Below are positions 24,437-31,443 of a stretch of 38,776 bases of DNA, one piece after another. The DNA comes from Planctomycetaceae bacterium (GTDB taxonomy: Bacteria; Planctomycetota; Planctomycetia; Planctomycetales; Planctomycetaceae), in the NCBI GenBank assembly GCA_016795145.1, contig JAEUII010000286.1, positions 1 to 38,776 of the forward strand, in the 5' to 3' direction. Each line of letters opens with the position of its first letter. Positions within the stretch are counted from its first letter, which is position 1. The notes under the pieces are model-generated. The model was not told the origin of the DNA, ran no database searches, and saw only the letters and a list, made by a program, of their open reading frames with translations. The position numbers and the translations under genes were made by a program.

Positions 24437-25081
24437 ATGAAATCAGTCAAATGGATGACGGGCCTGGCGCTGCTGGCGTACACAGTCGGTTGCGATGACG
24501 GCAAGTACGAAGACTACGCCAATGCTCCGCTGGCTGAAGAGCATGCACACGATCACGATCATGACCACGATCATGATCACGGTGGGCACGAAGGCAAGCA
24601 TGGCGGACATGTGCTGGAACTGGATGATGCTCACGGGCATCACGCCGAACTGGTATTCGACAAGGCGACTCGCGATGTGACTCTGTACTTCTATGGAGCA
24701 GAGATCGGCGTTGCAAAGCCAGCAACGGGCGTCGCATTTGAATTGATGATCGATGGAAAAGAAGTCGTCCTTGAATCCAAGGCTTCGCCTCTGGAAGGCG
24801 AAACCGAAGCCACATGCTCACGCTATGTCGTTGCTGGTTCACAGATCCCGGAGAGCATCAAGGGTGAAGAGCAGCTGGATGGCCACTTCCATGTGACCAT
24901 TGACGGCAAGGAGTTCGCGGGTGAGATGCATGCACATTCTCATGATGAACATGCCCATGAGGAAGGCGCCGAAAAAGAAGAGCACAAGGACGAGCATAAG
25001 GAAGAGCACAAAGACGACAAGACACCTGCGAAGACCGAAGGTGACAAGCCAGCGGAAGCAGCACCAGCAGCAAAGGGTTAG
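24437..25081 (+). CDS. His-rich exported protein, probable lipoprotein
   Basis: A 214-residue protein with a hydrophobic N-terminal signal ending AYTVGC. Cys19 may be lipidated, although Thr at -3 is atypical. Residues 35-60 are a His/Asp-rich run (HAHDHDHDHDHDHGGHEGKHGGHV) typical of periplasmic metal-binding segments. The middle (about 60-165) looks like a folded beta domain (HAELVFDKATRDVTLYFYGAEIG). The end is Glu/Lys/His-rich. Zinc, copper or nickel binding is inferred from composition only. AAAGGA lies upstream of ATG 24437. An intrinsic terminator follows at 25180-25208, so it is its own unit. No metal efflux genes are adjacent. Confidence 0.83.
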   Translation: MKSVKWMTGLALLAYTVGCDDGKYEDYANAPLAEEHAHDHDHDHDHDHGGHEGKHGGHVLELDDAHGHHAELVFDKATRDVTLYFYGAEIGVAKPATGVAFELMIDGKEVVLESKASPLEGETEATCSRYVVAGSQIPESIKGEEQLDGHFHVTIDGKEFAGEMHAHSHDEHAHEEGAEKEEHKDEHKEEHKDDKTPAKTEGDKPAEAAPAAKG

Positions 25082-25179
25082 AACGCTGGTCTGTCGTGGA
25101 CTTGCAGCACGGACGATAACGGCTGTGTGAACGTGAGATCGCGACAGAAGGGCATGTGTCCAGGCGGCAGTTTTGGAAG

Positions 25180-25210
25180 AAGCCCGGTTCTGATAAAGGA
25201 CCGGGCTTTT
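25180..25210 (+). terminator. Intrinsic terminator after the His-rich gene
   Basis: Arms AAGCCCGG (25180-25187) and CCGGGCTT (25201-25208), extendable by weaker pairs, then TT. It ends the His-rich gene's unit about 100 bp downstream and precedes the permease start, which supports ATG 25244 for the permease. Confidence 0.75.
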
Positions 25211-25243
25211 GTTGATTGTGCGAGATTGCAGAGAACAGACTTT

Positions 25244-26551
25244 ATGTCGCAGCCTCCTCGTTTTGGTCTGACGACTCTCACCTGCATCGTCATTGCCAGC
25301 ATGATCGGTACGGGGGTCTTCACGACTTCCGGATGGACGCTGGCAACCGTTGGCACGCCACAGCGAGTGATGCTGGCCTGGCTCATTGGCGGAGTCATCG
25401 CGATCTGTGGCGCGATCGCATATGGAGAGCTGGCAAAGCGATTGCCGGTTTCGGGTGGCGAGTATCTGTACCTCAGCCGTCGGCTGCACCCCTTCTTTGG
25501 ATTCCTTGCGGGCTGGGTTTCGCTGACAGCAGGGTTTAGCGGTGCGATTGCGGTTTCGGCACTGGCGTTTGAGAAGTATGCCCTGTCTGATTCGCGGCCG
25601 GAATGGTTGCCGGAGAAGGCACTGGCGCTGGTTGTGATCCTGGTCTTTGGTTTTGGCCATGGGTTTCTCGTACGTCCCTTTGCGGTGCTGCAGAATGCTA
25701 TCGTTGGTATCAAGCTTGTCGCTCTGACCGTGTTTCTGGCGGTGGCTGCGATCAAGATTGGAACGCATCCATGGCACTGGCAGCCCGTTCCTGATTTCGC
25801 GCCACTGGAAGGGACGGCATTGCTGCTTGCCGTTGCCAGTTCTGTCATGTGGATCTCGTTAAGCTTTGCGGGATTCAATGCCGCAATCTATATCTCTTCG
25901 GAAGTCAAAGATCCGGAACGGAATGTACCGAAGTCGCTTTGGCTGGGTACTGCTTTGGTCACTGTCCTTTATCTGTTGTTGAACACCGTCTTTGTGAGTG
26001 CCGCGCCGGCGGCTGACACGGCAGCGAAGGAAGAAGTCGCTGCGGTCGCAGCGAAGGCACTGGGAGGAAGCCAGCTGGAGATCCTGATCCGTGTGGCTGT
26101 GTGCCTCGGAACGATGACCTCCGTTGCCGGAATGATCATGACGGGGCCGCGAGTCTTCTCGCGAATGGCCGACGATGGATTGTTTCCGAAATGGTTCAGC
26201 AGTGGCCAATACAGCACCAGTCGCACAGTTCTGTTGCAGGCCGTGATTGCCGGCGCGATGGTTTACATGGGGACCATACAATCACTGGTGAAGTATCTCG
26301 CGACAATCCTGACGCTATCGTCCGCACTGACCGTTGCGACCTTATTTCTGCCCCAGAAAGAAGCACAGGCTAGGGCTCGCATGTCGATTCTGACGGCTGT
26401 GGCCTCGGGGTTCTTTGTTCTTGCCTCAACAGTTACCGCCATCCTGATGGCGCAAAGAGACCCCAAAGATCTGATAGCGACGGGAGTGACGCTGCTTGTC
26501 GGGATTGCTCTGTGGCCCGTAGCCAGTCTAATGTCGGGCTCTTCGAAGTGA
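25244..26551 (+). CDS. APC-family amino acid permease
   Basis: A 435-residue inner-membrane transporter of the amino acid-polyamine-organocation superfamily, with about 12 membrane helices. TM1 carries the unwound helix motif ASMIGTGVFTTSG. It is followed by the long TM2-TM3 region AYGELAKRLPVSGGEYLYLSR, a hallmark of APC/LAT-type permeases, and SSVMWISLSFAGFNAAIYISSEVKDPERNVP at TM6-TM7. It probably takes up an amino acid by cation symport or exchanges amino acids. Substrate cannot be read. ATG 25244 is chosen because the longer frame runs back through a terminator. A divergent or operon partner is not evident. Confidence 0.9.
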   Translation: MSQPPRFGLTTLTCIVIASMIGTGVFTTSGWTLATVGTPQRVMLAWLIGGVIAICGAIAYGELAKRLPVSGGEYLYLSRRLHPFFGFLAGWVSLTAGFSGAIAVSALAFEKYALSDSRPEWLPEKALALVVILVFGFGHGFLVRPFAVLQNAIVGIKLVALTVFLAVAAIKIGTHPWHWQPVPDFAPLEGTALLLAVASSVMWISLSFAGFNAAIYISSEVKDPERNVPKSLWLGTALVTVLYLLLNTVFVSAAPAADTAAKEEVAAVAAKALGGSQLEILIRVAVCLGTMTSVAGMIMTGPRVFSRMADDGLFPKWFSSGQYSTSRTVLLQAVIAGAMVYMGTIQSLVKYLATILTLSSALTVATLFLPQKEAQARARMSILTAVASGFFVLASTVTAILMAQRDPKDLIATGVTLLVGIALWPVASLMSGSSK

Positions 26552-26782
26552 GAATTCGCGCACGAGGGTAGGGCAGCAGGTCGACGCCAGCGTTGATCCT
26601 TGCCGAAAACTCGAAGATTTTGGTTATCGGAGTTTAGAAACACCGGATGGACAGGAAGTTTGCGGTCGAATCCGAACCATCAGCCTGTGAGGCTCTGTGG
26701 CGCTGCGTTATTCTGCGAACTGACGGGCGACCAGCGGGGTCGCCGATTGTGTTTTTAGACGCCTGATTTTCTTCTGAGAGCC

Positions 26783-27766
26783 ATGTCCGCCGAGGCCTTC
26801 CATTCGCATCTTGCTGCACTGCGTGCTCAGGTCGAAGCCGCGCTGGCGGAGAGTGTGCGACGCGCGGAATGGCCGGAGAGTCTTCGCTCCGCGGTGGAAT
26901 ACAGTCTAATGGCCGGTGGCAAGCGGCTGCGGCCCATTCTGGTTTTGCTTGCCAGTGAAGTGTGTGGCGGCCATCCTGCTGATGCCATGCCGGCCGCCTG
27001 TGCCATCGAGATGATTCATACGTATTCGCTGATTCATGATGACCTGCCATCGATGGACAATGACGACTATCGGCGCGGGCGGCTGACCAGTCATAAAGTC
27101 TATGGCGAAGCACTGGCGATCCTGGCGGGAGACTGCTTGCTGACTCTGGCGTTTGAGACGCTGGCCGGATCGGAACTGGATGCTGGTCGTCGAGTCGAGC
27201 TTGTTCGAGTCCTGGGAGCAGCAGCTGGTGGACGTGGGATGGTCGGTGGTCAGGTGTTGGATCTCGAAGCGGAACGAGGATCTTTCCTTGCGAAGCTGTC
27301 GGCAGAAACCGCCGGAGCTCAGGACCCGGACAGTGCAGGAGTTTTGAATTCCTGCCGGAACATGTCCAACCAAACTTCGGAGACACGCGTAGAAGAGCTG
27401 ACTCGGATTCATAGAATGAAGACAGGAGCCCTGATAGCCGCTTCTCTGGAAATGGGAGCTGTGTCAGCGGGTGCGAGTTCGGAACGCCGACAAAAACTGC
27501 GAGAGTATGGGCACTGTATTGGCCTGGCCTTTCAAATTGCCGATGATCTGCTGGACGTAACAGGTGACGCGGCAAAACTTGGTAAGACGCCTGGTCGTGA
27601 TATTGATCTGGGAAAACTGACGTACCCGGCATTGCTGGGGATGGATGCAAGCCGTCAGAAAGCGACGGCACTGATCCAGGACGCCTGTGAGTCTGTGCAG
27701 ATCTTTGGAGACAGCAGCCAGCATCTTCAGGAGCTGGCTCGCTTTATTGTGGAAAGAGATCACTAA
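26783..27766 (+). CDS. Polyprenyl (farnesyl/geranylgeranyl) diphosphate synthase
   Basis: A 327-residue short-chain trans-prenyltransferase that condenses isopentenyl diphosphate with allylic diphosphates to give FPP or GGPP. The first Asp-rich motif DDLPSMD (86-92) and the second motif DDLLD (254-258) are intact, as are GGKRLRP, GQVLDLEAE and HRMKTGALI. An unusual insertion of about 33 residues (about 166-200) sits between LEAE and the HRMKTG helix. Its stop overlaps the dxs start by one base (TAATG), so the two are translationally coupled. The pair supplies isoprenoid precursors, for example for quinones and undecaprenyl phosphate. Product chain length is not certain from sequence. Confidence 0.94.
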   Translation: MSAEAFHSHLAALRAQVEAALAESVRRAEWPESLRSAVEYSLMAGGKRLRPILVLLASEVCGGHPADAMPAACAIEMIHTYSLIHDDLPSMDNDDYRRGRLTSHKVYGEALAILAGDCLLTLAFETLAGSELDAGRRVELVRVLGAAAGGRGMVGGQVLDLEAERGSFLAKLSAETAGAQDPDSAGVLNSCRNMSNQTSETRVEELTRIHRMKTGALIAASLEMGAVSAGASSERRQKLREYGHCIGLAFQIADDLLDVTGDAAKLGKTPGRDIDLGKLTYPALLGMDASRQKATALIQDACESVQIFGDSSQHLQELARFIVERDH

Positions 27767-29667
27767 TGTCATTTGAGCTGCTTCGACAGGTTCGATCCCC
27801 AAAGGATATGAGGGGAATGAGCGACGCCGATCTGAAGCGACTTGCGGATGAAATTCGCGAAGCGCTGCTGACGATCGTTTCTGATCGCGCGGCTCATTTT
27901 TCCAGCAACCTTGGCGTTGTTGAACTGTGTATTGCGCTGCATCTGACGTTTGACTTCACAAAAGACAGACTGATCTGGGACACCGGCCATCAGATCTATC
28001 CACACAAACTAGTGACGGGGCGGTTCGATCAGTTCTCCACGATTCGTCGTCGAGGCGGATTGATGGGATATCCAAATCCCGTTGAGAGCGAGTATGACCT
28101 GTTTGTGACGGGACATGCCGGCAGCAGCGTCTCAACAGTGCTTGGGATGAAGGCTGGTGATGATCTTGTGTTTCGTGATGGCCGGAAGTCTGTCGCCGTG
28201 ATTGGTGACGGAGCGTTGCCATCAGGGATTGTCTTTGAGGCGATGAACAATGCTGCTGGTCTGAAGAAGGACCTGCTTGTCATTCTGAATGACAACAAGA
28301 TGGGGATTTGTCCGCGTGTCGGAGGCCTTGCCAGTTATCTTGACAAGGCGCGGGTTGCTCCGTTCTACAACGGTCTTAAACGTGACGTATCGTGGCTGTT
28401 GAACAAGCTGCCTTTGGTGGGCGAATCCACAGAGAAGATGCTGGGTAGTTTCAAAGATGCAGTGAAGTCATTCCTGCATGGCGGGATGCTGTTTGAAGAG
28501 ATGGGGTTTCGGTACATCGGTCCTGTGGACGGGCATGATATTCGCAGTCTGAGACAGTATCTTGAGATGGTGAAGGACGTGAAGGGGCCTGTGCTTCTTC
28601 ATGTGTTCACAGAGAAAGGGCATGGGTTCGAGCCAGCATGCAAAGATCCGGTGAAGTTTCATACTCCGTCGCCATTTCGACGCGATGCGGAAAATGAAAT
28701 TGTGCCTGTGAAGAAATCGACCGAGATTTCTTACACCGAGCTGATGTCCGATGCGATTCATGCCTGCATGGGTGAAGACGACCGAGTGTGCGTACTGACC
28801 GCAGCGATGTGCGCGGGGAACAAGCTGGAACGGATCCGTGATGAGTTTCCGGATCGGTTCTTCGATACGGGCATTTGTGAAAGCCATGCGGTGGCATTTG
28901 CGGGCGGGATGGCGAAGTCCGGAATGAAGCCGATCGTGGACATCTACAGCACGTTCCTGCAGAGAAGCTTCGACCAGATCTTCCAGGAAGTCGCCCTTCA
29001 GAATCTGCCTGTTGTTTTCTGCATGGATCGAGCAGGGCTGTGTGGGCCAGATGGTCCGACGCACCACGGCGTGTTTGATAATTCGTACATGCGAATTTTC
29101 CCCAACATGATCGTCACTGCACCTGGGGACGAGCTTGAGATTCGGCCGATGCTGGAGTTCGCACTCCAGAGCACTTCGCCTGTTTCGATTCGCTATCCGA
29201 AAACCCGGACCGAGCGAGTTGAGCGCGAGGTTCAGCCGATTCAGCTGGGCAAAGCCGAAGTCCTTTCATGGGGGACGGATGGAAACATTCTGGCCTGCGG
29301 AACGATGCTGGCACAGGCCGTGTCGGCAGCGCAGCAGTTGCGGGCGGAAGGTTTGAGCGTTGGTGTCGTGAATGCTCGATTCGTAAAGCCCGTGGACGAA
29401 GCGGTTGTGAAGAAAGCGGCTGAAGCGGGATTTGTGATCACGATTGAAGAGAATGCTCTGATGGGCGGCTTTGGCAGCGCGGTGCTGGAAGCTGCGGCTC
29501 GTATGCACCTGAGCACGGAGCGATTCCGAATCCTGGCGATCCCTGATCAGTTCGTAGAGCATGGTGATCGCGAAGAACTGCTCGCTGAACTGGGGCTGGA
29601 TGCAGCGGGACTGGTTCGAGTCTCACGTGAGCTTTCGGCGACTCGAGTGGCCTCAGCAAACGCTTAA
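27766..29667 (+). CDS. dxs: 1-deoxy-D-xylulose-5-phosphate synthase
   Basis: A 633-residue thiamine-diphosphate enzyme that condenses pyruvate and glyceraldehyde-3-phosphate, the first step of the MEP isoprenoid pathway. Present are HFSSNLGVVELCIALH, WDTGHQIYPHKLVTGR, the TPP motif GDGALPSGIVFEAMNNA with ILNDNKMG, STFLQRSFDQIFQEVALQ and DRAGLCGPDGPTHHG, plus a transketolase C-terminal domain. Length is normal. The ATG overlaps the prenyl-synthase stop, so it is coupled to the upstream gene. Some motifs are slightly off the usual form (LPSG for the MTGG type), but catalytic residues look intact. A second, divergent paralogue elsewhere is possible but cannot be seen here. Confidence 0.94.
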   Translation: MSFELLRQVRSPKDMRGMSDADLKRLADEIREALLTIVSDRAAHFSSNLGVVELCIALHLTFDFTKDRLIWDTGHQIYPHKLVTGRFDQFSTIRRRGGLMGYPNPVESEYDLFVTGHAGSSVSTVLGMKAGDDLVFRDGRKSVAVIGDGALPSGIVFEAMNNAAGLKKDLLVILNDNKMGICPRVGGLASYLDKARVAPFYNGLKRDVSWLLNKLPLVGESTEKMLGSFKDAVKSFLHGGMLFEEMGFRYIGPVDGHDIRSLRQYLEMVKDVKGPVLLHVFTEKGHGFEPACKDPVKFHTPSPFRRDAENEIVPVKKSTEISYTELMSDAIHACMGEDDRVCVLTAAMCAGNKLERIRDEFPDRFFDTGICESHAVAFAGGMAKSGMKPIVDIYSTFLQRSFDQIFQEVALQNLPVVFCMDRAGLCGPDGPTHHGVFDNSYMRIFPNMIVTAPGDELEIRPMLEFALQSTSPVSIRYPKTRTERVEREVQPIQLGKAEVLSWGTDGNILACGTMLAQAVSAAQQLRAEGLSVGVVNARFVKPVDEAVVKKAAEAGFVITIEENALMGGFGSAVLEAAARMHLSTERFRILAIPDQFVEHGDREELLAELGLDAAGLVRVSRELSATRVASANA

Positions 29668-30179
29668 GCTGGCAGAGCCAGACTTCAGAACGCTGCGGCG
29701 TCTGCGATGCGCGGGTTCAAAAAGCAAAGAACGCGGTAACCTCATTTCGAGTTTACCGCGTTCGATGGATTTGCATGAAGACACTGTTGCCGGACCGAAG
29801 GTCTCTGTGCTGACTTCCGGTCAGCAGAAGGAAGTGCCCTTTCAGCTGGAAGCAGAGCGGTGGGATCCAGAGAGCACCGAACTGCAACTGGGAGGGAACC
29901 GCCGAATCCTGAGAGGCAGCTCAGTTGAAAGTGTCATGAAACTCTCGACAGCCTCCTGCGCGCGGCGGAGGAATTCGAAAGTCGACGCAGGAATCATCGG
30001 GCTGGAGTCCGGACACCAGTCCTGAAAACACCTGCGACATTCCGGTCAGGGTGGCCGGCAACCGTTTGCATCGTCAAAGCTGCGGACTCATGTTTCGAGA
30101 GAGCCCGCGAACTGGCCAGGTCAGCGAACAGACTCGAAGCATCCAGCCGCAGATCAGCGTGCAAACCGAAGAGCGAGTC
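29668..30179. other. 512-bp spacer, dxs to the minus-strand small secreted gene
   Basis: Contains an inverted repeat at 29730-29762 and one weak frame from ATG 29765 to 30025 (86 residues, beginning MDLHEDTVAGPKVSVLTSG) without a ribosome site. I judge this frame only about 20% likely to be a gene. Nothing else is seen. Confidence 0.45.
29730..29762. terminator. Bidirectional-type stem-loop after dxs
   Basis: Perfect 10-bp arms AACGCGGTAA (29730-29739) and TTACCGCGTT (29753-29762). On the minus strand it is followed by the T-rich TTCTTTGCTTTTTG, so terminator function is better supported for minus-strand transcription. On the plus strand it ends the dxs transcript about 65 bp after the stop. 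Confidence 0.6.
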
Positions 30180-30425
30180 TTAGTTGAGGAACGTGCGTCG
30201 GAGCCATGCGTTCTTACGACGCTCAAGTTCCATGACGCGACCAAACACTGTCTGGCCGGAACGGCGTGCTGGCTGGAAGATCTGGACTCGGCGAGAAACC
30301 TGCTGCACAGGAGCAGACTTTGCTGAGGTTGAAGCTGGCAGAATGTGCACGGTGTTGTCACCAGCGACCGCCATTGAGGAGAGAGCAAGAACTGCAAGAA
30401 TCGACATGCTGAGAATGGAACGCAT
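30180..30425 (-). CDS. Small secreted protein
   Basis: An 81-residue protein with a clear signal peptide (MRSILSMSILAVLALSSMAVA, cleavage near AVA/GD). The mature part is short, basic and Ser/Gln-rich, ending FGRVMELERRKNAWLRRTFLN. The ATG at 30425 is preceded by AAAGGTG. The open frame extends 31 residues upstream but without a signal-like start. No known domain is recognised. Such small exported hypotheticals are common in Planctomycetes. Function is unknown. Confidence 0.75.
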   Translation of the reverse strand: MRSILSMSILAVLALSSMAVAGDNTVHILPASTSAKSAPVQQVSRRVQIFQPARRSGQTVFGRVMELERRKNAWLRRTFLN

Positions 30426-30850
30426 GAACGCACCTTTCACTTCACTGTAGGGAACGAGCGACATCACAGAATTGTCGCGCGAAGGACACTGCCGGTGTGA
30501 TTCGACCGGGCTGCACACTGAAGTCCGGCAGAAATGGCCAAGTGCGTTTCAAATCGGTGGAAAGGTCCCTCGGGCAACGTGAAGTTCGGCGACTTCGAAA
30601 TCCGTGTGAGGATGCGAGGAGTCTTCCCATTCTTCGCGACCGTTGCAGTCCGTTTTGAGGCTTGAAGACCGTGACAAGAGATCCGGATGGATGTTCAGTA
30701 TTCGAAACTGAAGGAGTCGTGTGCGGGTACTGCCGTGGCGAAAGACGGGATTGAGATCCGTAAGGGTGACGGAAGCAAAGTGCACGTCAGAACCTGCATA
30801 ATCGGGGCAATCCGCTCAGAAAATGTTTTCGATTGAATCGTAGAGTTCAA

Positions 30851-30879
30851 TTGACACAGACAATCGATCCGTTAATACT
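30851..30879 (+). promoter_or_regulatory. Strong promoter upstream of rho
   Basis: Perfect TTGACA at 30851-30856. The -10 is TAATAC at 30873-30878 (16-bp spacer) or AATACT one base later (17-bp spacer). Transcription would start near 30886, giving a leader of about 555 nt before the rho ATG at 31444. Confidence 0.6.
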
Positions 30880-30903
30880 AAGGTTCAGTCAGTCTGCTTT
30901 CGG

Positions 30904-30957
30904 CACTGACTTGTGATGTCCCGAGGGACATCACCCGGTTTTGTGTGATGCTCAGTG
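30904..30957 (+). promoter_or_regulatory. Structured leader element before rho
   Basis: Within about 20 nt of the predicted start is a 9-bp hairpin: GTGATGTCC (30913-30921), loop CGAG, GGACATCAC (30926-30934), followed by CCGGTTTTG. Around it lies an outer pair CACTGA (30904-30909) and TCAGTG (30952-30957). Further hairpins follow (GGCGGT with ACCGCC near 31010-31035; GCGTCTT with AAGACGC near 31270-31288). This could be an attenuator controlling rho, or a separate short RNA. Confidence 0.45.
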
Positions 30958-31443
30958 GAACTTCTCAAAGTTTCCATTTCGCTTGCTGAGCTATCCGGTG
31001 TGGCGGTTCCTGGTCTCCTGACCGCCTGCAGACGTGTTTCCCGGAATAGTTTGGCACTTGAAGGCTTTTCGCTCCTCATCAGCGTTTGAGCTGCAGAAAA
31101 TCCCTTGGTGATTTCTGCATTCAGAGGTTTGTTTTGGATCTCCTTTGTGACGAGATCAAAGCAGAGTCTTTGCAACGGCTGGAGTGGTAACGGGCCCACG
31201 GCGATCGCCGTTCGATGGATCCTCAGCGAACGTTCCGACGTTTTGTGTTTGCAAATCGTTGTTCCTGGCGTCTTTTGAAGACGCTTCCTCAATCTGTTTG
31301 TGCCTCTTGCGGTTGCTTGTGCCAAACGGCGTGTTTGGTGCCAAACCTGTTCTGCTGGTTTGTGAATGCCGCGGTGGCCTTCCCTGAGATCTGTAGTTTG
31401 GACTGCAGACTCGCCACAATTTGTCCTGCCAGGTCTTTATCTT

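Larger units (their letters stand above)
30426..31443. other. 1-kb divergent spacer holding the rho promoter and leader
   Basis: The left 420 bp show no gene. The promoter at 30851-30879 and the hairpin-rich leader to 31443 belong to rho. Open frames on both strands here are short or Arg/Ser/Thr-rich and are not supported. A perfect palindromic ACGGCGATCGCCGT lies near 31200. Confidence 0.55.

Noticed and set aside
25127..25243. Longer N-terminus for the permease
   Set aside because: It would read through an intrinsic terminator, and the extra residues do not match APC permeases.
30885..31325. Minus-strand 146-residue frame in the rho leader
   Set aside because: Arg/Thr/Ser-rich with no motif. 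The region contains a plus-strand promoter and hairpins, so leader function is more likely.
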